64,000 nt of DNA from JAFAGO01 sp031987605 (GTDB taxonomy: Bacteria > Bacteroidota > Bacteroidia > Flavobacteriales > Weeksellaceae). Shown here in pieces: positions 51,149 to 59,878 of this stretch. Under the pieces are notes generated by a model. It made no database searches. It worked only from the letters and a program-made list of their open reading frames with translations, and was not told the DNA's origin. Numbering within the stretch: position 1 is the first letter of the stretch; every line of letters begins with the position of its first letter. Location: NCBI GenBank assembly GCA_031987605.1, contig DALZZF010000005.1, positions 124,001 through 188,000 on the forward strand, in the 5' to 3' direction. Position numbers and translations under genes: made by a program.

Positions 51149-53386
51149 ATGAAAACACAAGTATTACAAAAAGTAGCATTAAGGAATCAGGCTTTGCTGG
51201 TTTCAGGAAATTCCGAAGGCGAAAAAACGATTTCAAAAAGCACATTTGAGCTGGTTGAAAATATGAAAAGTATAGGATTTACTTTTTCAGAAAAACTGCT
51301 TCGGGCATTGAATACGCAGGATGAAAATTTCAAAAAAAAAATTTACGATACTTTCCAGGAAGTTTTGGGAACAAACCTCAACTGGACACCTTTGGTTAAA
51401 AACTGGAAAATCCAGACAGGAGAAACAAGAGAAGACCATATCATCACGTTTATTGCCAATATTTTTGGGAGTAAAAGCGGTTACCGTCCGGAATGCGGAT
51501 GTCTGATTCCTTATAATACTTTTCCTATTGAAAGATATAACGGTTGTCCGTTTTGCGGAACACCTTTCCGGTTCGGGGAAATTGAATTCAAAAACCAGGG
51601 AAGTAAACTGAAAGTGCTGGATTTGTGGACTGAAGAAAATCTGAATGACTATTTTCAAGCATTGCTTTCTTCAAAAACGGCTTTGGATGCAACGCAGATT
51701 GATTCTTTGAAAATTTTAATCAAAGAACTGGAACTTCCCGAAACGGAAATCAAAATGAAAGAGACGGCAATGACTGTTATCGATTCATTGGTTGAAAATG
51801 GAAAAGATTCCGAAGCCATTTGTTTTTTGAAAACGCCGACCGATATTTTGAGGTATTTATGGTATAAAAAGACAGGATTTCTGCAAATTATAGAGCCCAA
51901 AACCATTATCAACAGAACAGCGAAAAACAATCAGCACCTTTGGAATTTTCTGGATACAAGCATTCAGAAAGGTAAAGAAGCAAAATATGTTTTGAAACTG
52001 AAATATTCCCGTAAAGAGTGTAAAATGGTGGCAAACTGGCTCAATAATCTGGAACAGGATGCCAAATCCATTGCGGAAAATATGCACCCGAAACGTTCGA
52101 TGTGGGTTCGTTTTATCCGTGCATTGCGTCTGACAGAATACGGAAAGAAACCGGAATTTTCCAAACTGGCTGAAATTATGGATGTTTTTTATAATCAAAA
52201 TTATGAAGTTTGGCAGGGAAAAGTCAATCATTTCCGATTGAAACAGGATTCCGAAAAAACTTTCGAACTGCTGAAGCAAAGACCGGGGCTTTTCGCAAGG
52301 TCACTATTTTCCAATATGCTTTGGCTTGGGGAAGATATTACGCTGGAACATTTCGACCAGATTACAGATAAAATCCCGATGCGTCTGCTTTTAACGCTGA
52401 ATATGTATGCTCCTCTTTATTTTGATAAAGAGAAAAGTAGAACTGTTAAAACATTGGGCGGAACTCACAAAACTGTCCCTGCCAACCAATGGGTTTCCGC
52501 TTTTGAAAATGAGCATTTGAAAGAAATGGTTGTTAAAATCGAAAATTTGACTCTTAAAGCGGTGGAACAGAGGTTTGCAAAGGAAGAAAATGAAAATAAA
52601 ACCATTTTTATTGATGAAAACCTTTACAATATTCCTTTGTCTATAGGCGACAGAAGCGATTCTGTTCAGGATTTGCCGTCTGCTTTGCAGGGAACTAAAT
52701 TTCCATTGGAAGGAAATCAGGTAAGGCTTTTTATGCAGTGGGGAAAAGATTTGCCAAAACAGCATTTGGATATGGATTTGAGCTGTCACGTTGCTTATGA
52801 CAACAGAACGGATTTTTGCAGTTTTTCAAATCTTACCACTTTGGGATGTCAGCACAGTGGAGATATAAGAAGCATTCCTGATTATAAAGGAACTGCAGAA
52901 TACATCAATATTGATGTGGATAAATTGCAGAAAAACGATGCGAAATTCGTAACCTTTACCTGCAATGCATACAGCAACGGAAGTATTACTCCAAATCTGG
53001 TAGTAGGCTGGATGGATTCAAAATATCCGATGAGTATTTCCGAAAAATCGGGAGTTGCCTATGACCCTTCCTGTGTGATTCATCAGGTGAGAGTAACACA
53101 AAATGTGGCGAAAGGATTGGTTTTCGGAGTTTTAGATGTGGAAAAAAGAGAAATCATCTGGCTGGAAATGAGTTTTCAGGGACAGACCGTTCATAATCTT
53201 GGATTGCAGGGAGTAAAAAATATTCTCGCAAAACTGGATTCCAAAACCAGTATCGGAAATCTGCTGGAAATAAAAGCCAAAGCACAAGGTCTGGAAATCG
53301 TGGACAATAAAGGAAATGCTGACGAAATCTACGATGCAAAATGGGCTTTGGATTCTGCGAAAGTGACGCAGTTGTTTGTGGATTAA
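51149..53386 (+). CDS. Zinc-ribbon/RING-like protein with TerD-like C-terminus (MXAN_6230/SCO0854-like)
   Basis: 745 residues, cytoplasmic. Zinc-binding segment at 114-139: PECGCLIPYNTFPIERYNGC then PFCGTPF, i.e. Cys116, Cys118, Cys133, Cys136. Residues about 160-480 are helical, including KQRPGLFARSLFSNMLWLG. Residues about 520-690 are beta-rich and begin KQHLDMDLSCHVAYDN, resembling TerD-type calcium-binding domains. The overall layout fits proteins annotated as MXAN_6230/SCO0854 family, from memory. Placed behind the RNA region and followed by a terminator; its position suggests it works with RtcB, perhaps binding RNA. Confidence 0.65.
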   Translation: MKTQVLQKVALRNQALLVSGNSEGEKTISKSTFELVENMKSIGFTFSEKLLRALNTQDENFKKKIYDTFQEVLGTNLNWTPLVKNWKIQTGETREDHIITFIANIFGSKSGYRPECGCLIPYNTFPIERYNGCPFCGTPFRFGEIEFKNQGSKLKVLDLWTEENLNDYFQALLSSKTALDATQIDSLKILIKELELPETEIKMKETAMTVIDSLVENGKDSEAICFLKTPTDILRYLWYKKTGFLQIIEPKTIINRTAKNNQHLWNFLDTSIQKGKEAKYVLKLKYSRKECKMVANWLNNLEQDAKSIAENMHPKRSMWVRFIRALRLTEYGKKPEFSKLAEIMDVFYNQNYEVWQGKVNHFRLKQDSEKTFELLKQRPGLFARSLFSNMLWLGEDITLEHFDQITDKIPMRLLLTLNMYAPLYFDKEKSRTVKTLGGTHKTVPANQWVSAFENEHLKEMVVKIENLTLKAVEQRFAKEENENKTIFIDENLYNIPLSIGDRSDSVQDLPSALQGTKFPLEGNQVRLFMQWGKDLPKQHLDMDLSCHVAYDNRTDFCSFSNLTTLGCQHSGDIRSIPDYKGTAEYINIDVDKLQKNDAKFVTFTCNAYSNGSITPNLVVGWMDSKYPMSISEKSGVAYDPSCVIHQVRVTQNVAKGLVFGVLDVEKREIIWLEMSFQGQTVHNLGLQGVKNILAKLDSKTSIGNLLEIKAKAQGLEIVDNKGNADEIYDAKWALDSAKVTQLFVD

Positions 53387-53407
53387 TCACTTAAAAACAA
53401 AAATTTT

Positions 53408-53440
53408 AAAACTGTCCTGAAATTTTCAGGACAGTTTTTT
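53408..53440 (+). terminator. Intrinsic terminator inside the RNA-repair island
   Basis: 14-bp arms 53408-53421 and 53425-53438 (AAAACTGTCCTGAA and complement), loop of 3, T-run. It separates the 745-residue protein gene from promoter P3. Confidence 0.9.
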
Positions 53441-53449
53441 ATAAAACAT

Positions 53450-53485
53450 TACGCAAAAAGATTGCGTAGCTATGTAATTACTTTG
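53450..53485 (+). promoter_or_regulatory. Operator and promoter P3 of the rlaP genes
   Basis: TACGCAA (53450-53456), AAAGA, TTGCGTA (53462-53468): a perfect 7-bp inverted repeat; 9 nt later TTACTTTG (53478-53485), 20 nt before the ATG at 53506. The best-conserved of the three operators. Confidence 0.8.
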
Positions 53486-53505
53486 CACTATTAAATTCAG
53501 AAACA

Positions 53506-54219
53506 ATGAAAACAAAAATAACCGAAAAACTGAAATCTCTCGAAAAAGAGAAAAATATAGACCTACTTTTAGCGATAGAATCGGGAAGCCGTTCGTGGGG
53601 ATTTGCCTCTCCGGACAGCGATTATGACATACGTTTCATCTACAAACATCCGAAAGAATGGTATCTTTCGCCTTGGGAAAAGAGGGACACGATAGAATTT
53701 ATGACCGAAGATGATTTGGATGGTTCCGGCTGGGATTTGAGGAAAACTTTTCATCTACTGAATAAATCCAATGTTCCGCTTTTGGAGTATTTGTATTCGC
53801 ATATCTTTTATGTAAAGAATGATGAATTTCTGGAAAAAATGTTTCCTTTGGCAGAACAGGCGTTTTCTCCGGTTGCCGTTGCGTTTCATTATTTAAGCAT
53901 AAGCAAAAAATATCTGGAAGCATGCAATGCAGATGAAGTGAAACTGAAATCATATTTTTACTGTCTGCGAACGATGCTGGCAACGAAATGGGTAATTGAA
54001 AAAGACAGTTTTCCGCCGGTAATTTTTCACGAAATGGTGGATTTGCTTCCTTCGAAGATAAAGGGAAAAGTTGATTTTTTACTCACAATAAAATCCGAAA
54101 AGGGAGAAAAATATGCACATCCTCAGGATTGGAAATTGTTTGAATATTTGAAAAACGAACTGGAAATATTATCAGCAAAAGCAAAATTTCTGAAAAGTGG
54201 AAATCTCGATAAAAAGTAG
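53506..54219 (+). CDS. RlaP-type nucleotidyltransferase 1
   Basis: 237 residues of the DNA polymerase beta-like superfamily (PF10127, RNA repair pathway family, YcgL-type). The motif ESGSRSWGFASPDSDYDIRF gives the GS pair (27-28) and the two metal-binding acids Asp39 and Asp41. The C-terminal helical half has YLSISKKYLEA and YFYCLRTMLATKWV. In RtcB-associated operons such enzymes are predicted to add nucleotides to damaged RNA ends. Has its own operator P3. The partner paralogue is the gene at 54490. Confidence 0.8.
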   Translation: MKTKITEKLKSLEKEKNIDLLLAIESGSRSWGFASPDSDYDIRFIYKHPKEWYLSPWEKRDTIEFMTEDDLDGSGWDLRKTFHLLNKSNVPLLEYLYSHIFYVKNDEFLEKMFPLAEQAFSPVAVAFHYLSISKKYLEACNADEVKLKSYFYCLRTMLATKWVIEKDSFPPVIFHEMVDLLPSKIKGKVDFLLTIKSEKGEKYAHPQDWKLFEYLKNELEILSAKAKFLKSGNLDKK

Positions 54220-54296
54220 GCAGATAATGTGTTTTTAGCAATTTTAGAATTGTAGGAATTATTATAAATTTACATTAATGATAAGCTTAAATAATA

Positions 54297-54488
54297 ATGA
54301 AAATTATTAAACCGAAAAATTTTGGAACTATAGAAATAAAGGTTGCTTTAGCGGGAAATTTTCTTGTCACTAATGGAATTAGAAAACCTCCGAATAAGAT
54401 TAATATTCCTTGTTCATCATATGAGGATGCTCTGGAAATAGTGGAGCTGTTAAAAAGTGCTAAAATTGGAGAAGTAATTAATGTTTAA
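54297..54488 (+). CDS. Small hypothetical protein between the two nucleotidyltransferases
   Basis: 63 residues: MKIIKPKNFGTIEIKVALAG then NKINIPCSSYEDALEIVELLKSAK. The second half reads as a short beta-alpha unit. No family recognised. Ends 1 bp before the Met at 54490 (or overlaps an ATG at 54481), so it is likely co-translated with the second RlaP gene. More AT-rich than its neighbours. Confidence 0.5.
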   Translation: MKIIKPKNFGTIEIKVALAGNFLVTNGIRKPPNKINIPCSSYEDALEIVELLKSAKIGEVINV

Positions 54489-54489
54489 A

Positions 54490-55548
54490 ATGACAATCGA
54501 CTTTCTAAAAGCAAATGATCTCATTCTCTTTGAAGCCGTTGCAGGAAGCAAAGCTTTTGGATTGGCGACGGAGAAATCGGATACGGATATACGAGGTGTT
54601 TTTTATCTTCCGAAAGAACAGTTTTTCGGGTTCGAATATATTCCGCAGATTGCGAATGAAACCAATGATATTGTATATTACGAAATCGGACGTTTTATGG
54701 AGCTTTTGCTGAAAAACAACCCAAATATTATGGAAATTCTCGCTACTCCCAAAGACTGCGTGTTGTACAAACATCCGATTATGGAGAAGCTGAAACTGAA
54801 AGATTTTATTTCCAAACTCTGCAAAGATACGTTTGGTGGATATGCTTTAACCCAAATTCAGAAAGCGAGAGGGCTGAACAAAAAAATCGTAAATCCAGTG
54901 GAAAAAGAAAGAAAGAATTTGTTGGATTTTTGTGTGATTTTTGAAGAAGAATCTTCCGTTCCCGTGAAGAAATGGCTGAATGAGAAGGGTTTTGAAAAAG
55001 AAAAATGCGGTCTGGTAAAAATGCCGAATTCCAAAGGAATGTTTGCTCTTTATTACGATATTAAAAATGACAAAAAATATCACGGTATTGTCAAAAATGA
55101 AGATTCAAATGAAGTGCGTTTATCTTCTGTTCCGAAAGGAGAAAAACCGGAAACGTATTTATTTTTCAATCAAGATGCATATTCGTCATATTGTAAAGAA
55201 TATAATGAATACTGGAGTTGGGTAGAAAAACGAAATGCAGAACGTTATGAAACCAATCAGAAACACGGCAAAAATTATGACAGCAAAAATATGATGCATA
55301 CGATTCGTCTGCTTCAGTCGGCAGTTCAGATTTTTACGAAAAACGATTTGGATATCAGAGTGAAAAACAGGGAAGAATTACTTGATATAAAATCAGGAAA
55401 CCGCGAATATGACGATTTGCTTAAAGAAGCGGATAAACTTCTTCACGAGCTTGAAAAATACTATTCAGCATCTGCGCTTCCTGATGTTCCCGATTTTAAA
55501 ATAGCAGAGAATCTTTTGGTTGAAATCAGAGAAGAACTATATCAATAA
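54490..55548 (+). CDS. RlaP-type nucleotidyltransferase 2
   Basis: 352 residues from the Met at 54490 (an in-frame ATG at 54481 overlaps the upstream gene). Nucleotidyltransferase motif AGSKAFGLATEKSDTDIRGV with GS and DxD. The larger insert in the middle (KKIVNPVEKERKNLLDFCVI, then KCGLVKMPNSKGMFALYYDI) is absent from the first paralogue, and the C-terminus is helical (MMHTIRLLQSAVQIFTKNDL). Probably acts with RlaP1 and RtcB on cleaved RNA ends. Last gene of the island, followed by a terminator. Confidence 0.8.
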   Translation: MTIDFLKANDLILFEAVAGSKAFGLATEKSDTDIRGVFYLPKEQFFGFEYIPQIANETNDIVYYEIGRFMELLLKNNPNIMEILATPKDCVLYKHPIMEKLKLKDFISKLCKDTFGGYALTQIQKARGLNKKIVNPVEKERKNLLDFCVIFEEESSVPVKKWLNEKGFEKEKCGLVKMPNSKGMFALYYDIKNDKKYHGIVKNEDSNEVRLSSVPKGEKPETYLFFNQDAYSSYCKEYNEYWSWVEKRNAERYETNQKHGKNYDSKNMMHTIRLLQSAVQIFTKNDLDIRVKNREELLDIKSGNREYDDLLKEADKLLHELEKYYSASALPDVPDFKIAENLLVEIREELYQ

Positions 55549-55549
55549 A

Positions 55550-55578
55550 AAAACCACCTTATTATGTCAGGTGGTTTT
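55550..55578. terminator. Bidirectional terminator between rlaP2 and pnp
   Basis: 10-bp arms AAAACCACCT (55550-55559) and AGGTGGTTTT (55569-55578), 9-nt loop, A-run before and T-rich after. Confidence 0.85.
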
Positions 55579-55599
55579 AATATCTATTAAAGGTTTTTT

Positions 55600-57789
55600 T
55601 TATGCTTCAGGATTCTGATTTTCCTGTTGTGGAGCCTCAGTACCTTCTTCTCTTGGTTTTTGTTCCGGTCTTGGCGGTCTTGGAAGCAATACCTTTCTGG
55701 AAAGTTTCATTTTTCTGCGGTTATCGTAACCCATGAATTTTACTTCCACTTCATCCCCTTCCTTGTACGGAACTTTGTCTAATCTTTTCCATTCGATTTC
55801 TGAAATATGAAGAAGACCTTCTGTTCCTTTTTTCAGTTCTACAAAAGCTCCGAAATCCATTACTTTTACCACTTTTCCGTTGTACACTTCACCCACAACC
55901 GGTACAAAAGCAATATCGTTGATTTTTGCAATGGCGGCATTGATTTTTTCGCGGTCGGTTCCTGCAATTTCGATACGTCCGATTTCGCCTAATTCTTCAA
56001 TGGCGATTACAGTATCAGTATCTTTCTGCATTTGCTGGATGATTTTTCCTCCAGGTCCGATTACTGCACCGATGAAATCTTTAGGAATTTCCATCACCAC
56101 CATTTTCGGTGCGTGAGGTTTCACATCCGGTCTTGGTGCGGAAATGGTTTCTTTTATTTTTCCGAGGATATGCATTCTTCCGTCTTTGGCCTGCATTAAT
56201 GCCTGCTCCAAAATATCGAAAGACAATCCCTGAATTTTGATGTCCATCTGGCAAGCGGTGATTCCGTCTTCAGTTCCGGTTACTTTAAAGTCCATATCTC
56301 CAAGGTGATCTTCATCACCAAGAATATCTGAAAGTACAGTCCACTTTCCGGATTTATCGTCGGTAATCAGTCCCATTGCAATTCCGGAAACCGGTTTTGT
56401 AATTTGTACACCAGCATCCATTAATGCTAATGTTCCGGCGCAAACTGTTGCCATGGAAGATGAACCATTGGATTCCAGAATATCGGAAACGATACGGATG
56501 GTATATGGATTATCTTCAGGAATTACAGGGGTTAAGGCGCGCTGTGCAAGATTTCCGTGTCCTACCTCTCTTCTGGAAGTTCCTCTTAAAGGTCTTGCTT
56601 CACCGGTAGAGAAAGGAGGGAAGTTGTAATGAAGGAAAAACCGTTCATCGTGTTGAGATGCTACGCTGTCGATCATGTTCGCATCTTTCACGGAACCTAA
56701 AGTTACCGCCGTTAAGGACTGGGTTTCACCTCTTGTAAAGATGGCTGAACCGTGTGCTCCCGGCAAATAATCTACTTCCGACCAGATTGGGCGAATGGTT
56801 TTAGGATCACGACCATCGAGACGAATATTGTCTTCCAGAATCATCTGGCGCATGGCTTCTTTTTCTACATCGTGATAGTATACTTTTGCGAAAGGGGTTA
56901 CTCTTTCCAGTTCTTCCGGATTTTCTACATACTGAGAAAGGAATTCAGCAAGAACCGCTTTGAATTTTTCTCCTCTTTCTTCTTTGTTTGAAGGTGTTCT
57001 GGCGACTTCATATACTTTATTGTAGCATTCATCCCAAACTTTTTTGCGAATATCCTCATCATGAACTTCATGGGAATATTCTCTTTTCGGGAATGATTTT
57101 CCTACTTTTTCTGCAAGTCTTTCCTGTGCAGCAATCTGAATTTTGATTTCGTTATGGGCAAACTGAATGGCTTCCACCATTTCCTGTTCCGAAATTTCTT
57201 TCATTTCTCCTTCTACCATTACGATAGAATCTTTGGTTGCTCCTACCATGATGTCGAGCTCTGCTCTCGGGAGATCGTCATATTTAGGGTTAACGGAAAG
57301 TTGCCCGTCAAGTTTCACCACGCGTACTTCAGACATCGGTCCGTTGAACGGAATATCGGTTACGGCGATGGCAGAAGAAGCTGCAAGACCTGCAAGATCA
57401 TCAGGAATCGACTGACCGTCATAAGAAATCAGGGAAATCATCACCTGTACTTCGGCGTGGAAATCTTCAGGGAAAAGTGGACGCAAAACGCGGTCTACAA
57501 GACGCATCGTGAGAATTTCCTGATCGGAAGGACGCGCTTCTCTGCGGAAAAAGTTTCCGGGGATTTTTCCACCGGCATAGAATTTTTCTCTATAATCTAC
57601 GGTAAGCGGAAGGAAATCTACTCCTTCGTTTGCTTCTTTATTGGCGACAACGGTTGCTAAAAGCATTGTGCCTCCCATTTTTACAACTACTGAACCGTCG
57701 GCTTGTTTCGCCAGTTTTCCAGTTTCGAGGGTGATTTCTCTACCATCGGAAAGTGTAATTGTTTCTGTAAAACCTTGAGGTATACTCAT
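55600..57789 (-). CDS. pnp: Polyribonucleotide nucleotidyltransferase
   Basis: 729 residues. 3'-5' phosphorolytic exoribonuclease, core of the degradosome-type RNA decay machinery. Two RNase PH domains (FFRREARPSDQEIL and FPPFSTGEARPLRGTSRREVGHG), KH domain (IPKDFIGAVIGPGGKIIQQM, about 590-610) and S1 domain (GEVYNGKVVKVMDFGAFVEL). The C-terminal tail after about 700 is Pro/Glu/Gln-rich. It shares orientation with rpsO, the usual partner, but two other genes lie between. Adjacent to the RNA-repair island, though transcribed towards it. Confidence 0.96.
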   Translation of the reverse strand: MSIPQGFTETITLSDGREITLETGKLAKQADGSVVVKMGGTMLLATVVANKEANEGVDFLPLTVDYREKFYAGGKIPGNFFRREARPSDQEILTMRLVDRVLRPLFPEDFHAEVQVMISLISYDGQSIPDDLAGLAASSAIAVTDIPFNGPMSEVRVVKLDGQLSVNPKYDDLPRAELDIMVGATKDSIVMVEGEMKEISEQEMVEAIQFAHNEIKIQIAAQERLAEKVGKSFPKREYSHEVHDEDIRKKVWDECYNKVYEVARTPSNKEERGEKFKAVLAEFLSQYVENPEELERVTPFAKVYYHDVEKEAMRQMILEDNIRLDGRDPKTIRPIWSEVDYLPGAHGSAIFTRGETQSLTAVTLGSVKDANMIDSVASQHDERFFLHYNFPPFSTGEARPLRGTSRREVGHGNLAQRALTPVIPEDNPYTIRIVSDILESNGSSSMATVCAGTLALMDAGVQITKPVSGIAMGLITDDKSGKWTVLSDILGDEDHLGDMDFKVTGTEDGITACQMDIKIQGLSFDILEQALMQAKDGRMHILGKIKETISAPRPDVKPHAPKMVVMEIPKDFIGAVIGPGGKIIQQMQKDTDTVIAIEELGEIGRIEIAGTDREKINAAIAKINDIAFVPVVGEVYNGKVVKVMDFGAFVELKKGTEGLLHISEIEWKRLDKVPYKEGDEVEVKFMGYDNRRKMKLSRKVLLPRPPRPEQKPREEGTEAPQQENQNPEA

Positions 57790-57948
57790 AAATAAATGTT
57801 CTTCTGTGTACTCCGTATTGAGTACGGTTATAATTTAAACGCTTTAAATTTTCGTGTGCAAAGGTAGTGTATTCTTGTGAGTTATTAAAAAATACACTTA
57901 AAAAATAGTGGTTTTAAGTACGGATTGCAAGAAGGAATATGGGGAGTA

Positions 57949-58491
57949 TTATTTTTCTTTTTCCTCTTCCTCTTCGCTTTTTAGTTTTTCGATTTGCTGC
58001 TGAAGTTCGGTGATTTTATCTTTCAGCAGTTTGATGTCGTTTTTGTTGGAGGAAACTTTGCTTTTCAGCATTACATTTTTGGCTCTTTCATTGTGATCTT
58101 CATCTTCTTCCTCTTCTTCGCTGATTTCTTCCACGTCTTCCTGAATTTCTTCCACATCTTCCTGGATTTCTTCAATATCTTCCTGAATTTCTTCAATATC
58201 TTCCTGAATTTCTTCCACATCATCCCGAAGGTCTTCAATATGCTCTGAACTTCTGTTTACCGACATCTGAATAAAAATCGCCAGATAAATGGCTTCCAAT
58301 GAAACCACCGTCGTTAAAACCAGCAGCATATGGTCGAAATCCACAATTTTCAGTAGTGGCAGCAGAAAACAAACGATAAAAAAAACAGTATGAAAAACCA
58401 GTGAAGGAATGGAACCAATCCACCACATTACGGCATTGGCCACTTTTTCAAGGAAGGAAAGTTTCTCTCTGTTTTGTTCAGTAAAATTCAT
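57949..58491 (-). CDS. DUF1003-like membrane protein with acidic heptad repeats
   Basis: 180 residues. Two transmembrane helices (about 27-50 and 54-76) as in DUF1003 proteins (WWIGSIPSLVFHTVFFIVCF and MLLVLTTVVSLEAIYLAIFI). Residues 92-123 are four to five exact heptads (EEIQEDI/V), encoded by a 21-bp tandem repeat at 58123-58218, forming a long acidic coiled coil, followed by an EEEEED run and a second coil. The copy number is likely to vary between strains. Function unknown. Confidence 0.7.
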   Translation of the reverse strand: MNFTEQNREKLSFLEKVANAVMWWIGSIPSLVFHTVFFIVCFLLPLLKIVDFDHMLLVLTTVVSLEAIYLAIFIQMSVNRSSEHIEDLRDDVEEIQEDIEEIQEDIEEIQEDVEEIQEDVEEISEEEEEDEDHNERAKNVMLKSKVSSNKNDIKLLKDKITELQQQIEKLKSEEEEEKEK

Positions 58492-58521
58492 CCGATAAAA
58501 ATTTTGATAAATGTATTAAAA

Positions 58522-58551
58522 AAATCCTCCATCTTAAATAACGGAGGATTT
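58522..58551 (-). terminator. Intrinsic terminator of the C1 peptidase gene
   Basis: 9-bp arms 58522-58530 and 58543-58551 (AAATCCTCC / GGAGGATTT); on the minus strand followed by a T-run. Confidence 0.85.
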
Positions 58552-58574
58552 GGTATTTTTTTTAACCGGAAAAA

Positions 58575-59771
58575 TTACATTCCGATATTTTTGCTTGGTT
58601 TGAGTTTTCTGGCGATGCTTTTCACAAGTCCTTTTTTGTTAAGCATAATGGCGGTTGTTTTATACAAAACATATGGTTTTGAAACATAAAGATAGCCATC
58701 AAAATCATTGCTTACACCCCAGGAATTTTTCACAATATAGTATTCTTTTCCGGTTTGATCTTTGGCGGTTCCTACAATCTGCATTCCGTGATCGTCGGTA
58801 GTAGTCATATTGTATAATGCTTGCTGGCGTAGGTTTTCTGTGATTTTTTTATCCGGTTTTGGACCGGTGAAAAGATCTTTTTTTATTTCCGGTGAAATGG
58901 AATTCAAATCAATATCCGGAACATACGCCACACCGTTTTTATAGGAAAAATACGGCTCGGAAACATCGGTTGCCCAACCTACGGAATATCCTTTGTCAAG
59001 CGCGTGATCGATGATTTTGGTAAGGTCTTCCATCGGAACATTCCAGTCGGAATCATGGCTCCAGTTGTCGGGAATCGGTACTACAAATTTTTCATAATAC
59101 GGATAAGTGCTGTAGGACGAAATTTCCACATAATCGGATGGTGAAATTCCCACGACTTCCTGTGCAAATGTTTTCGGGGTGTACTGTTTTCCGTTGTAGG
59201 TAAATTGTGAAGGGTATTTTCCCAGATATTCATCCAGCAATTTATCAATAACGGAAATCCAGTTATCGGAAAGTTTTCCTTTTCCGGATGCGGCGACAAG
59301 GCTGTCGAGTTTTGGTTTTATTTTGGACTGCATTTCATCGAAATCATTTTTCGTTTGTCCCGGTTTCAGTCCGCTGTATACTTCTTGCGGAACGGCACCA
59401 TATTTTTTGTACATATTCACCACATCATGCAATTCGCCGCCATCGCCATAATTAATGGCTCCGCTATTTAAAACATAGAGAATGGCTTTGTCGTGATAGG
59501 AATTTCTTGCGGTAAAAATTTCTGCAAGATCTACAGGTTGTTTTCCTTTTTTAATCATTTCGGATTCCAGAAATGAATTTCCGGAATAACTCCAGCAAGT
59601 TCCGGATGAACCCTGATTTTTCACAGAAGTTTTTCCAACTTCTTTAATTGTGGTAAATTTAAAATTTGCGTTTTCGGACTGGTTGCTTTTCAAACTGTTT
59701 ACCAGATTGTCCTGTGCAAATGCCAGGCTTCCGGAAAAAAGAAGAATTGCGGTAATTGTTTTGCTTTTCAT
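58575..59771 (-). CDS. C1-family cysteine peptidase (bleomycin hydrolase/aminopeptidase C type), secreted
   Basis: 398 residues. Signal peptide about 1-19 (LAFA/QD), so it acts in the periplasm or outside, unlike most cytoplasmic PepC enzymes. Papain-type triad: Cys in QGSSGTCWSYSGNSFLESE, His in TDDHGMQIVG, Asn in YIVKNSWGVSNDFDGYLYVS. A C-terminal basic tail (ARKLKPSKNIGM) replaces the T9SS domain. It lies between rpsO and the DUF1003-like gene and has its own terminator. Confidence 0.87.
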   Translation of the reverse strand: MKSKTITAILLFSGSLAFAQDNLVNSLKSNQSENANFKFTTIKEVGKTSVKNQGSSGTCWSYSGNSFLESEMIKKGKQPVDLAEIFTARNSYHDKAILYVLNSGAINYGDGGELHDVVNMYKKYGAVPQEVYSGLKPGQTKNDFDEMQSKIKPKLDSLVAASGKGKLSDNWISVIDKLLDEYLGKYPSQFTYNGKQYTPKTFAQEVVGISPSDYVEISSYSTYPYYEKFVVPIPDNWSHDSDWNVPMEDLTKIIDHALDKGYSVGWATDVSEPYFSYKNGVAYVPDIDLNSISPEIKKDLFTGPKPDKKITENLRQQALYNMTTTDDHGMQIVGTAKDQTGKEYYIVKNSWGVSNDFDGYLYVSKPYVLYKTTAIMLNKKGLVKSIARKLKPSKNIGM

Positions 59772-59823
59772 TATTAACCCTTTTTATACTATATAGTCTC
59801 TTTATTGGTACAGATGTTACAAA

Positions 59824-59859
59824 AAAAAACAAAAAAGCAACCCAAGTAGAGTTGCTTTT
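59824..59859 (-). terminator. Intrinsic terminator of rpsO
   Basis: 9-bp arms AAAAGCAAC / GTTGCTTTT (59833-59841 with 59851-59859), on the minus strand followed by a T-run (complement of the A-run before 59833). Confidence 0.85.
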
Positions 59860-59878
59860 ATTTTGTTCAGGAATCTGA

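Noticed and set aside
57154..57660. 168-codon frame antisense to pnp, and many similar frames opposite real genes
   Set aside because: They are shadows of well-conserved genes on the other strand and have no independent homology-like features.
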